From: Richelia sp. SL_2_1
GTDB taxonomy: Bacteria > Cyanobacteriota > Cyanobacteriia > Cyanobacteriales > Nostocaceae
NCBI GenBank assembly: GCA_012033205.1
Contig: JAAUSO010000009.1
Span: 19,283-83,282, forward strand
Length of the DNA stretch: 64,000 nt
Direction: 5' to 3'
Shown here: positions 48,974-58,283 of the stretch, in pieces
How the letters are laid out: each line of letters opens with the position of its first letter
How positions within the stretch are numbered: position 1 is the first letter of the stretch
Program-made: the position numbers and the translations under genes
The notes under the pieces: model-generated
The model's database searches: none
Told to the model about the DNA's origin: nothing
What the model saw: the letters and a program-made list of their open reading frames with translations, nothing else

Positions 48974-50353
48974 ATGCAATTAAGCGATAATGCTCAACAG
49001 TTAGATTTATTTGAGTTTTTTCAACCAATTCAACCAAACCTAGTAACTATTAAACCTAAATTTACATTTATCGATTTATTTGCTGGTATTGGTGGATTTA
49101 GAATTCCTCTTTCACAATTGGGTGGAATTTGTTTGGGTTATTCAGAAATAGATAAAGAAGCAATTAAAACTTATCAGAAAAATTTTATTTCTGAGCAGAA
49201 TTCCAATGAGTTTTTTTTAGGAGATATTAATAATATAAATAAATTACCTTTTGATATAGATGTAATTACAGGAGGAGTTCCTTGTCAACCTTGGTCAATT
49301 GCAGGTAAATTAAAAGGTTTAAATGACCCCAGAGGTAAGTTATGGTTAGATGTTTTTCGAGTAGTAGAACTTAATCAACCCAAAACTTTTATTTTTGAAA
49401 ATGTCAAAGGTTTAACAGAACCAAGAAATAAAAACAGTCTGAATTATATAATTAACAATTTGACAGCATTAGGTTATATAGTCAAATATCAAGTATTAAA
49501 TTCCTCTGATTTTGGTTTACCTCAAGATAGAGATAGAATTTTTATTGTTGGAATTAGAAATGATTTAGAAAACTGTTGGGGTTTTACCTTTCCTAAACCT
49601 TTAAATCAGAAAATTAAACTTTATGATGTAATATCTGGCATTGAAAAGCGTGATTTTATCAAGAAAAAGTTTACTCCAAATATTTTATATAAAGGTGGTA
49701 AAATACCAGCTTCAAGAGGTAGATTTCAAGGAATAGATGAACTAAATGATTTTTTTACTTTTGCTGATATTCGAGATGGACATACTACAGTTCACTCTTG
49801 GGATTTAATTGAGACAAGTGTGAGAGAAAAACTAATTTGTCAAACTATTTTAAAAAATCGAAGAAAAAAAATCTATGGACTCAAAGATGGTAATCCTTTA
49901 AGCTTTCAGGTGTTAGATAAATTAATCCCCTATCTTAATCAAAAAGAACTTGATAGTTTGATTCAAAAAGATATTCTTCGCTTAATTGAAGATAAAGGAT
50001 ATGAATTCGTTAACTCGAAGATTTATTCAGGAATTGAGGGAGTATCTAAAATATTTTTACCTCATGCTGATGCAATAGCAACCTTAACAGCCACAGGTAC
50101 TAGAGATTTTGTTGCAACAGTATCTTTAGAATGTCAGGAGCCAGAATTATATAAACATTCATTTATTCAAAACATTTATAAACAAAAGAAATTTAAACCT
50201 TTAACAGCCCAAGATTATGCGAAATTACAAGGATTTCCTGAATCTTTTCAAATAGCTAATAGTGAAACAACAGCAAAACATCAATTTGGTAATGCAGTTT
50301 CAGTTCCCGTTGTTTATAATTTAGCAAAAGCATTGTTAAAATTAATTTTGTGA
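48974..50353 (+). CDS. Type II DNA (cytosine-5) methyltransferase
   Basis: A 459-residue m5C methyltransferase. Motif I is FIDLFAGIGGFRIPL (about residues 33-47), motif IV with catalytic Cys is GGVPCQPWSIAG (about 102-113), motif VI is FENVKGL, motif VIII is QDRDRIFIVGIR (about 184-195), and motifs IX and X include PLTAQDYAKLQGFPESF and QFGNAVSVPVVYNLAKALL. The target recognition region is about residues 230-380. It is directly followed (5 bp) by a frameshifted restriction endonuclease gene, so the two form a type II system. The region is more AT-rich than neighbours, in line with horizontal acquisition. The recognition sequence is not predictable from this alone. Confidence 0.93.
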   Translation: MQLSDNAQQLDLFEFFQPIQPNLVTIKPKFTFIDLFAGIGGFRIPLSQLGGICLGYSEIDKEAIKTYQKNFISEQNSNEFFLGDINNINKLPFDIDVITGGVPCQPWSIAGKLKGLNDPRGKLWLDVFRVVELNQPKTFIFENVKGLTEPRNKNSLNYIINNLTALGYIVKYQVLNSSDFGLPQDRDRIFIVGIRNDLENCWGFTFPKPLNQKIKLYDVISGIEKRDFIKKKFTPNILYKGGKIPASRGRFQGIDELNDFFTFADIRDGHTTVHSWDLIETSVREKLICQTILKNRRKKIYGLKDGNPLSFQVLDKLIPYLNQKELDSLIQKDILRLIEDKGYEFVNSKIYSGIEGVSKIFLPHADAIATLTATGTRDFVATVSLECQEPELYKHSFIQNIYKQKKFKPLTAQDYAKLQGFPESFQIANSETTAKHQFGNAVSVPVVYNLAKALLKLIL

Positions 50354-50358
50354 TTTTT

Positions 50359-51209
50359 ATGCGGCTGACTGCGATTAACTCTAATACTCGAATTAAAATA
50401 AAAGGTTATTTAGAAGGGTTTATTCAAGGAATTATTGATGAATATAAAGGACGTGAAATCTTAAAACCTGATAATGCAGTTTATAATATTTATCCAGATT
50501 TTCATCTAATCGAGAACTAAAACCATTTCAAGCAGCATTAATTCCTCCAGCATTAATACGCATCAATCAATTTGAACGCGGTTTGAGTACAAGGTTAGGA
50601 AATTCTATTGAAGAATGCGCTCGTTTAATTGCTTTACAATATCATCAAAAAGCCCTTAGAGGTTACGACATTAAAGCAGATGTAAGTCTTAGAGCATTTG
50701 CAGAAATTGAACGTCAAAAAGAAAATTATGAATCATCAATTAAAACAGGACAAACTAGACCTTCCTTAGAAGAAATGATCGCAGCAGTACTCCAAGCTAG
50801 ATGTTCTGATGATTTACAAACAAAAAGCGTTCGTACAGACTTGTATATTCTGGCAAAAGACGGAACAGAATACTTCTTTGAAATTAAAGCACCAAAACCC
50901 AATAAAGGACAATGCTTAGAAGTTACACAACGTTTGCTGAGATTTCATCTACTACGTGGTAAATCTCGTCCTCAAGTTAAAGCTTATTATGCTATGCCTT
51001 ATAATCCTTATGGACGAACAAAAGCTGATTATAAATGGTCATATGCTAAAAATTATATGCCTTTCGATGATGCTGTAATTATTGGTTCGGAGTTTTGGGA
51101 TATTATTGGAGGAGAAACTGCTTATCAAGAACTATTAGAGATTTATCTAGAAGTTGGAAATGAAAAAAGTAAACATATGCTTGACACCTTAGCTTTTGGG
51201 TTTGAATAA
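50359..51209 (+). pseudogene. Type II restriction endonuclease, TdeIII-like, single frameshift
   Basis: The first frame begins MRLTAINSNTRIKIKGYLEG at 50359 and stops at 50520. The rest is in another frame, running to 51209. The shift lies in the T4 run 50499-50502: one more T gives IYPDFSSNRELKPFQAALIP and a 283-residue protein. The PD-(D/E)xK core is visible as RTDLYILAKDGTEYFFEIKA (Asp, then E-x-K). It continues PNKGQCLEVTQRLLRF and AYYAMPYNPYGRTKADYKWS, which I recognise as the TdeIII family. It is encoded 5 bp after the methyltransferase. If truly broken the methyltransferase would be an orphan. Confidence 0.75.
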
Positions 51210-51257
51210 TAATTTTGAATGAATCTTCGTTACAGCCAAGAAAACCAAGTTCGTAGG

Positions 51258-51454
51258 TGTAGGTTGGGTTAGACGCTTTTATAATTTAAGGTTGAATTAC
51301 CGAATGTATATTGCGTCGTAACCCAACATCTTTTCTACCTTACATCTGAGGAAGGATATTTTTATTTATCTAAGATCCTGATGTTGGGTTATGACACCAT
51401 AGTAAAATTTCTCGCAATAATCAAGTTTGATTTTGGTGTCTAACCCAACCTACA
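51258..51454. repeat. MITE-like element, copy 1
   Basis: Terminal inverted repeats TGTAGGTTGGGTTAGAC at the left and GTCTAACCCAACCTACA at the right span 197 bp. An internal inverted pair GTAACCCAACATC and GATGTTGGGTTA divides it in two. Non-coding. A second, shorter copy lies at 51763-51932. Confidence 0.8.
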
Positions 51455-51762
51455 AAAATAAATCTTTACTAAAAAACAGCATATACACGTCCCAACAGAT
51501 TATATCAAAAAAAAAATAAAAATTTTGACAACATTTTTATACAGTCAATCAAACAACGTAATTCCGTTAATTAAATGACAAGATTCGCATTATTGATGAT
51601 ATCATTCTCAATTTATAAAATTTTTGTAATTTTTTATCACAATATATAGAGTCAAACTCATGAATTAAATTTTAAAATATTGAGTTCTGTTAAGCAAAAA
51701 AATAATTGATACTAAAATTAAATATTTAAAGCCGTATTTAAACCCTTGAATAGATTGTAGAT

Positions 51763-51932
51763 TGTAGGTTGAGTTAGACGCTTTCATTATTTGGGGTTTT
51801 AATTAAAAATCTATATAGCGTCGTAACCCAACATCTGTTCTTATATCCACAACTTGGATGTTGGGTTACGAAACCATTAATAAAGATACTCGTTACAAAC
51901 AATATTGATTTTGGTGTCTAACCCAACCTACA
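51763..51932. repeat. MITE-like element, copy 2
   Basis: It has the same organisation as copy 1 in 170 bp: left end TGTAGGTTGAGTTAGAC, internal GCGTCGTAACCCAACATC and GGATGTTGGGTTACG, and right end GTCTAACCCAACCTACA. The two copies lie in direct orientation about 310 bp apart. Confidence 0.8.
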
Positions 51933-52234
51933 AACTAAACTGCACCCGAAGGTGAACGCCTATCAACATCAAGAAAAATACGAAGACAATTTTTTCAGTG
52001 GTAAAAGTAATTTATATGGCAATAAAAATCGAAAAGCCGTATTTATATTGAGAAAAATCCGGTGTTATATAATTCGGGTTGGTAAAAATTGCAGCAAATA
52101 GTGGGTTGTTATCCACCATTAAAGAAAGAAAGAAAGAAAGAAAGAAAAATAAATAAACCTTGAGCTAATTCCAGATCATCTCGATATCGGGTTATGATCA
52201 TATATTGTCAGCTTGCAATCTGCATCCTTCATCC
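51933..52234. other. Spacer upstream of mutS with AAAG microsatellite
   Basis: It contains six uninterrupted AAAG units at 52121-52144, about 90 bp before the mutS ATG. I see no gene. The interval 51455-51762 between the two MITE copies is likewise AT-rich and empty. Confidence 0.6.
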
Positions 52235-54792
52235 ATGACTGCATCTAAAAACCAGAGTACAACTATCACCGACCATCGCACGGTGGATATTAGTAAGCTG
52301 AGTCAAATGTACCAGCATTATATTGAAACTAAGGAAAAACATCCTCATGCGGTGCTGTTTTATCGAGTAGGCGATTTTTTTGAATGCTATTTTGCAGATG
52401 CTGTCACTTTAGCCACTGAATTAGAACTTGTCCTAACCAGTAAACAAGCTGGTGCTGATGTGGGAAGAGTGGCGATGAGTGGTGTTCCTCATCATTCTTG
52501 GGAACGTCATGCGACTGGATTAGTAGAAAAGGGTTATGCTGTAGTAATTTGCGACCAGGTGGAAGATGCTTCCCAGGTTACTGCTGGTCGATTGGTGAAA
52601 AGAGAAATTACCCGAATTCTGACTCCCGGTACTCTCCTTGAAGATGGAATGCTCAAAGCTAATCGTAATAATTATCTAGCCGCTGTGGTAATTGCCGGAG
52701 ATAATTGGGGTTTGGCTTATGCTGATATTTCTACGGGAGAATTTCTCACTACTCAAACAACTAATTTGGAGCATCTCACTCAAGAGTTGATGCGGTTGCA
52801 GCCGAGTGAAGTCTTATTTCCGATTAATGCTCCTGATTTGGGTGCTTTATTAAGACCCGGTGAAAAGTCTAACAGTTTACCCGAATGCTTACCAACAACA
52901 TTTTGTTATGCTTTGCGATCGCAAGTTCCATTTTCTCAAGCGGAAGCGAGAAGCCGGTTATTAGAAAAGTTCAAACTGCGTTCTTTGGAAGGACTTGGTT
53001 GTGACCATCTGCCTTTAGCTGTTCGTGCTGCTGGTGGTTTGTTGGAATATCTAGAGGAAACACAAAAGGAAAATCAAATACCTTTACAACCTCTACGGAC
53101 TTATACTTTTAATGATTTTTTAGTTGTAGATTATCAAACTAGACGCAACCTAGAAATTACTCAGACGATTCGCGATGGAACTTATCACGGTTCTTTGTTA
53201 TGGGCAATGAATCGGACGACTACAGCAATGGGTGGACGTGCTTTACGACGATGGTTGTTACAACCGTTATTGGATATTAAAGGAATTAATTCTAGACAAG
53301 ATACTATACAAGAGTTGATCGAAAATACTACCTTACGTCAAGATTTGCGGGGGTTGTTACGACAAATTTACGATTTGGAAAGGTTGAGTGGACGTGCTGG
53401 TTCTGGAACTGCTAATGCTAGGGATTTATCTGCTTTGGCGGATTCTTTATCAAAGTTACCGCAGTTAGGTTATTTGGTTGAGGATGCTCGTTCTCCTTTT
53501 TGAAAGCTTTACAAAAAGTTCCTCCAAATATGGAAGAATTAGCAGCCAAGATACAGACACATATTGTTGAATCTCCACCAATACAAATCAAGGAAGGTGG
53601 TTTAATTCGTGCTGGGGTAAATTCTCTACTTGATGAAAGACGTAGTTTAGTAGAAGAGGACCAAAAATGGATTGCTAATTTAGAAATTGATGAAAGGGAA
53701 AGAACGGGAATTCCCAAATTAAAGGTAGGTTTTAACAAGACATTTGGTTATTATCTGAGTGTTTCTCGCGCTCAAGCTGAACAAGTCCCCGATAATTATA
53801 TTCGCAAGCAGACTTTAACTAATGAAGAACGTTATATTACTCCGGAATTGAAGGAAAGGGAAGCCAGAATTCTCACCGCCAGAGATGATTTAAATCAGTT
53901 GGAATATGACATTTTAGTAGCGTTACGGGAAGAAGTTGGCTCTCAAGCCGAAGTGATTCGCAATATTTCCCGTGCTGTAGCCGCAGCAGATGTATTATGC
54001 GGTTTAGCTGAATTAGCGGTGTTTCAAGGTTACTGTCGTCCCCAAATGCTCGAAGGACGAAAAATATCTGTGATCGATGGACGACATCCAGTGGTGGAAC
54101 AGTCTTTACCAAGTGGTTTTTTTGTACCGAATTCCACTTTTTTAGGTAGGGAAGAGAACCAAGACACAAATTCTTCTCCTGATTTAATTATCCTTACTGG
54201 TCCAAACGCTAGCGGTAAAAGTTGTTATTTACGTCAGGTGGGATTAATTCAGTTAATGGCGCAAATTGGTAGCTTTGTTCCTGCAACTTCCGCGACTTTA
54301 GGAGTTTGCGATCGCGTTTTTACCCGTGTAGGTGCTGTGGATGATTTAGCTACCGGACAATCGACTTTTATGGTGGAAATGAATGAGACGGCTAATATTC
54401 TCAATCATGCAACTTCAAGGTCTTTAGTATTATTAGATGAAATTGGCCGAGGTACGGCAACTTTTGACGGTTTATCTATCGCATGGGCTGTGGGAGAATA
54501 TATTGCTACGGAACTTTTAGCTAGAACAATTTTTGCTACCCATTATCACGAATTAAATGAATTATCATCGCTGTTAAATAACGTTGCTAATTATCAAGTC
54601 ACGGTGAAAGAAATGCCCGACCAAATTATCTTTTTACATCAAGTTCAACCAGGTGGTGCTGATAAATCCTACGGTATTGAAGCGGGAAGATTAGCTGGTT
54701 TACCAGCAAAGGTAATAACGCGAGCCAAACAAGTTATGGCACAAATTGAACAACATAGTAAAATCGCTATCGGTTTGAAATCCCTCGATTAA
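52235..54792 (+). pseudogene. mutS: DNA mismatch repair protein MutS, single frameshift
   Basis: It recognises base mismatches and small loops and starts repair with MutL. The first frame (to 53503) holds the mismatch-binding domain (FYRVGDFFECYF, with the Phe-x-Glu reader) and the connector and lever. The second frame (from 53500) holds the clamp, the ATPase with Walker [16 protein letters not shown] and Walker [17 protein letters not shown], and the helix-turn-helix end. The break is in the T5 run 53497-53501: a sixth T joins ARSPF to [13 protein letters not shown], giving 852 residues, normal length. ATG 52235 is preferred over TTG 52205. If the lesion is real, mismatch repair is lost. Confidence 0.93.
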
Positions 54793-54881
54793 TCTGGTTA
54801 AGAAATAGGAAACAAGCAAAAATCAAAACACTTTTGAGTTTTCGTTTTTAAATTTTACTTTATTCCCTTTCCCTTTCTTGC

Positions 54882-55205
54882 TTACAGATACTGTGCTAAA
54901 GTTTTAATCAGGGTTGTTTTTGGTACTGCACCAACAACCGTATCGACTTGCCTACCGCCTTTAAATACTATTAATGTCGGAATACTGCGAATACCGTAAT
55001 GACTGGCAACAGTGGGATATTGATCTGTGTTTAATTTCACCACTTTTACTTGTCCCTCATATTCTCCTGCTACTTCATCTACCACTGGACCAACCATCCG
55101 ACAAGGACCACACCAAGGTGCCCAAAAGTCTACTAGTACCGGAATCTGGCTTTCGAGGACTTCTTGCTTGAACGTGGCTTCTGTCACATTCGTAATCGTG
55201 TCCAT
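54882..55205 (-). CDS. trxA: Thioredoxin (TrxA2-like)
   Basis: A 107-residue cytosolic disulfide reductase with the active site [15 protein letters not shown] (Cys about residues 32 and 35), the conserved cis-Pro region [13 protein letters not shown] (about 72-84) and a typical C-terminal helix. Its start is 85 bp from the divergent rexT gene, with a dyad in between. In Anabaena PCC 7120 the trxA2 gene is repressed by RexT encoded next to it, and this pair matches that arrangement. Confidence 0.92.
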   Translation of the reverse strand: MDTITNVTEATFKQEVLESQIPVLVDFWAPWCGPCRMVGPVVDEVAGEYEGQVKVVKLNTDQYPTVASHYGIRSIPTLIVFKGGRQVDTVVGAVPKTTLIKTLAQYL

Positions 55206-55236
55206 TACTGTCCTCCCTATTAATCATATTTCTATA

Positions 55237-55253
55237 ATTCGATAAAATCGAAT
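55237..55253. promoter_or_regulatory. Candidate RexT operator between trxA and rexT
   Basis: ATTCGAT-AAA-ATCGAAT is a perfect 7-3-7 inverted repeat in the 85-bp divergent spacer, flanked by further AT-rich symmetry. ArsR-family repressors bind such dyads. It would allow control of both genes. The assignment comes from position and symmetry. Confidence 0.6.
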
Positions 55254-55290
55254 AATTAAACTATAGACCTTTTTAAGATAAGCTGCAACA

Positions 55291-55635
55291 ATGAGATTTC
55301 TTTATCATCCAGAGCGAAAGAATATATATTTAGCGGGGGTGCTTTATGCATTAGGAGACCCAATAAGGTTAGAGATTGTCAGACAGTTAGCGGTGAAAAA
55401 AGAGCAATGCTGTAGTGACTTTAATTTTGCGATCGCCAAATCAACGATGTCGAATCATTTTAAGATTTTGCGCTCTTCGGGGGTAGTGTTGACAAGGAAA
55501 GAAGGAACCCAGCATATAAATACATTGCGAAAGGAAGATTTAGAAGAATTATTTCCAGGATTATTAGCAGCGGTGTTGAATTCGGCGCAACCATTTATAA
55601 TTCCGCAAAAAGAAGTAGTTGAGCAAACGGTTTGA
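55291..55635 (+). CDS. rexT: ArsR/SmtB-family redox-sensing repressor RexT
   Basis: A 114-residue winged-helix repressor. The ArsR fold covers about residues 12-95, with recognition region AIAKSTMSNHFKILRSSGVV (about 48-67). Vicinal cysteines fall exactly at positions 40 and 41 (KKEQCCSDF). In Anabaena RexT, Cys40 and Cys41 form a disulfide on H2O2 exposure and release DNA, derepressing trxA2. Metal-binding ELCVCDL of true ArsR is absent. It is divergent from trxA, as expected. Confidence 0.87.
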   Translation: MRFLYHPERKNIYLAGVLYALGDPIRLEIVRQLAVKKEQCCSDFNFAIAKSTMSNHFKILRSSGVVLTRKEGTQHINTLRKEDLEELFPGLLAAVLNSAQPFIIPQKEVVEQTV

Positions 55636-55690
55636 TTAATTCCTTTTGGTTGTGCCGATTGCATTGGTAAAATCGCTGGTTGCTAAGAGC

Positions 55691-55884
55691 GTGTTTATAA
55701 ATAAAAAATAAAATTTTTGTAGGGTGTGTTAGATGCACAACTATGTTCTGCTAAAACATATAATTTGAATACATCTAACGCACCAAAAGTTGTTGGTGCG
55801 TTACGGCAAATTTTCACCTACTCTTTTTCCGATCGAATCCCAGAAGCCTTAACACACCAAAATTTCCATTTATTTTATAAACAC
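55691..55884. repeat. MITE-like element with GTGTTTATAA termini
   Basis: The left end GTGTTTATAA (55691-55700) and right end TTATAAACAC (55875-55884) are inverted repeats about 194 bp apart. Inside, GTAGGGTGTGTTAGATG, CTAACGCACC, GGTGCGTTACGG and CTTAACACACC form further inverted pairs. Non-coding. It lies immediately upstream of the glycosidase remnant. Confidence 0.65.
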
Positions 55885-55981
55885 CCTCTAATTTTGCTCC
55901 ATTAAAATTAGCGTTTGTTAAATCTTTTAAAAGAGTAATGACAGTAAATTGCGATCGCGATAATTTAAATCAGATAAATTC

Positions 55982-56384
55982 ATGTCTAAAATTGAAAAAT
56001 ATATTTATTTCAATAAAATTATCTTGACAACAGGAACGGGTTTCTTCCTATTATTACCATTAATATTTTATAGTTGGTGGTGTTTTTCGCGTCCATCTCA
56101 AACTAGTAGCTTGATACCCTGCAAGCTGTTGCTGGTAAAGATATTTTAATTATTGATGGTAAAGCTGTAAATGCCCAACTAGAAGATAAACCTGATCCAC
56201 GAGTTGCCGTTGCGATCGACAAACCAGGAAACACGCTGTGGGTAATTGTGGTAGATGGGAAACAGCCAGTTTATAGTCAAGGGTAACTGTTCAAGAATTA
56301 ACTAATATTGCCAGCAAATTAGGAGCCTATGCGAGAGCGTCCAGTTGCTAACCATTTGGGTTTTTACGCAGATAAATTGTAAAG
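55982..56384 (+). pseudogene. Decayed phosphodiester glycosidase (NAGPA/DUF2233-like) remnant
   Basis: The first frame encodes a membrane anchor (KIILTTGTGFFLLLPLIFYS, about residues 12-31). The frame then jumps to LQAVAGKDILIIDGKAVNAQ, DKPDPRVAVAIDKPGNTLW and IVVDGKQPVYSQG, typical of the C-terminal half of the family. After GGG at 56281-56283 a further shift is needed to read VTVQELTNIASKLGAYA. The 150 or more residues normally between anchor and catalytic part, and the final GGGS-type end, are missing. Unlike the single-frameshift genes, this one has several lesions and a large deletion, so it is a true remnant. The rest of 55636-56510 has the MITE at 55691 and no gene. Confidence 0.7.
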
Positions 56385-56510
56385 TGCCATGCTTGGGATT
56401 TTGAATTCATTAAATGATTATTACAAAGCACTAGTAAGTGCTGCGATGACTTATAACTAATAGTTACACTAGTTGATATTAAAACTAATTACATATTAAG
56501 GAGTAGTTAA

Positions 56511-57116
56511 ATGGTTAATGAGCGGGACTATACATTAATAATTGATAAAAGTGGTAGTATGTCCACTCCTGACCAAGCTGGTGGTAGAAGTCGATGGCAG
56601 ACAATGCAGGAATCTACCCTTGCTTTAGCGAGAAAGTGCGAGCAGTTTGATCCGGATGGAATGACAGTTTATCTATTTTCTGGTAAATTCAAACGTTACG
56701 ATGATGTGACATCAGATAAAATCGCGCAGATATTCATGGAAAATGATCCTGCGGGGACTACAAATTTAGCAGCAGTACTCAAAGACGCAACTGATAATTA
56801 TTTTAAGCGTAAAGCCGCAGGTCAAACTAAACCCAACGGAGAAACCATTTTAGTTGTAACTGATGGTGAACCTGATGATAGAAAAGCGGTTTTTGAAGTA
56901 ATTATCAATGCTTCTCGTCAGATGGAAAAAGATGAGGAATTAGCAATATCTATTGTTCAAGTTGGTTCAGATGCTCAAGCAAGCAAATTTCTCAAAGCCT
57001 TAGATGACCAAATGGAATCAATTGGTGCAAAATTTGATATTTGCGATACCGTAACTTTGGATGATATGGAAGATATGACTCTTGCGGAAATATTAACGAA
57101 TGCAATTACTGATTAA
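56511..57116 (+). CDS. Von Willebrand factor type A domain protein 1
   Basis: A 201-residue, single-domain soluble VWA protein. The MIDAS metal site is complete: DKSGSMSTPD (D-x-S-x-S, about residues 12-21), Thr in PAGTTNLAAVL (about 83) and Asp in VVTDGEPDDRK (about 122). It continues ISIVQVGSDAQASKFLKALD and ends EILTNAITD. There is no signal peptide. GGAG lies 9 nt before the ATG. It forms a unit with a close paralogue 67 bp downstream and a coiled-coil protein after that. VWA domains mediate metal-dependent protein contacts, and the partner is unknown. Confidence 0.88.
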   Translation: MVNERDYTLIIDKSGSMSTPDQAGGRSRWQTMQESTLALARKCEQFDPDGMTVYLFSGKFKRYDDVTSDKIAQIFMENDPAGTTNLAAVLKDATDNYFKRKAAGQTKPNGETILVVTDGEPDDRKAVFEVIINASRQMEKDEELAISIVQVGSDAQASKFLKALDDQMESIGAKFDICDTVTLDDMEDMTLAEILTNAITD

Positions 57117-57183
57117 GTTAGTTAATAGATTAATAAACTAATCAACTAATCAACTAATAAATTAATCATAGGAGAATTAATCG

Positions 57184-57789
57184 ATGTTAGAAAATCGCGA
57201 TTATACTTTAATTATTGATAAAAGCGGTAGTATGGCAACTCCTGACCAAAAAGGTGGTAGAACAAGATGGGTAGCAGCAGAAGAGTCAACTTTTGCTTTA
57301 GCAACTAAATGCGAAGAGTTCGATCCGGATGGCATTACTGTATATACATTTTCCGGTAGATTCAAAAGATATGAGAATGTGACATCTGCGAAAGTGATGC
57401 AAATTTTTAAAGAAAACGATCCTTCGGGAACAACAGATTTGGCTTCAGTATTAAAACATTCTACCGATAATTATTTTCAGCGCAAAGCAGCAGGTGAAAC
57501 TAAACCAAATGGTGAGACAATTTTAGTAATTACCGATGGTGAACCTGATGACCGTAAAGCGGTGATGAAGACGATTATTGAAGCTTCTCGTCGGATGGAT
57601 AGGGATGAAGAATTAGCAATTTCCTTTATTCAAGTTGGTAAGGATGCCCAAGCTACTCGCTTTCTCAAAGTATTGGATGATGAATTGCAAAGTGCTGGAG
57701 CCAAGTTTGATATCTGTGACACAATTACAATGGATGATATGGAAGATTATAGTCTTTCAGAAGTATTGCTCAATGCAATTGTTGATTAG
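57184..57789 (+). CDS. Von Willebrand factor type A domain protein 2
   Basis: A tandem paralogue of the preceding gene and exactly the same length (201 residues). The MIDAS residues are conserved: DKSGSMATPDQKGGR, SGTTDLASVL and VITDGEPDDRKA. The C-terminus SLSEVLLNAIVD parallels VWA 1. About three quarters of positions look identical by eye, so this is a fairly recent or selected duplication. GGAG is present 11 nt before the ATG. The next gene starts 32 bp downstream. Confidence 0.88.
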   Translation: MLENRDYTLIIDKSGSMATPDQKGGRTRWVAAEESTFALATKCEEFDPDGITVYTFSGRFKRYENVTSAKVMQIFKENDPSGTTDLASVLKHSTDNYFQRKAAGETKPNGETILVITDGEPDDRKAVMKTIIEASRRMDRDEELAISFIQVGKDAQATRFLKVLDDELQSAGAKFDICDTITMDDMEDYSLSEVLLNAIVD

Positions 57790-57821
57790 TTATTCCCATT
57801 AATTTAATCGCAATCAAACAA

Positions 57822-58244
57822 ATGGATTCCATTGATAAGTTATTATCCGAACTCAAAGCTGAATATCAGAAACCAGCTAATTATCCATCAAAAAGAACTG
57901 AGGAAGTTGAGAAACTAAAATTAGACTCATCTCCTCTAGATTCTTCTTTGTTCACATCTCCATCAGCAAAAAAAGATGTCATAGATAATGTTTTATCTCA
58001 AGTAAAGCAAGATTTTGAGCAGAAACAATTATTAGAAGAACAACAAAAACAGCAACAACTTGAAGAGGAACGAATTAGACAGGAAAAACTAAAAGTAAAA
58101 GAGTTAGAAGGGTTAAAAAAACAAGCTCAAGAATGGTTAAATAAATTAGAACCATTATCCCCCGAAGGACTTTGGTTTGAAGGTTTTGCTAAAAGTTATA
58201 ATTCACAACTAGAAGCAGCGATTGAATATTTACAAGCTGAGTAA
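57822..58244 (+). CDS. Coiled-coil protein of the VWA cassette (Slr1339-like)
   Basis: A 140-residue soluble protein. It starts MDSIDKLLSELKAEYQKP and has a Ser/Lys-rich stretch, then a second copy of the same short motif (KDVIDNVLSQVKQDF, about residues 50-64). A Gln/Glu-rich coiled coil follows (KQLLEEQQKQQQLEEERIRQ, about 67-86), with a C-terminal helical part (AQEWLNKLEPLSPEGLWFEG). The opening and end recall the cyanobacterial Slr1339 family, annotated as salt-stress related, but I am not certain. It is 32 bp after VWA 2 on the same strand, so it is likely co-transcribed and a partner of the VWA proteins. Confidence 0.72.
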   Translation: MDSIDKLLSELKAEYQKPANYPSKRTEEVEKLKLDSSPLDSSLFTSPSAKKDVIDNVLSQVKQDFEQKQLLEEQQKQQQLEEERIRQEKLKVKELEGLKKQAQEWLNKLEPLSPEGLWFEGFAKSYNSQLEAAIEYLQAE

Positions 58245-58283
58245 TAGATTTATTCATATTTATCAAATATCAAATATCATCAA

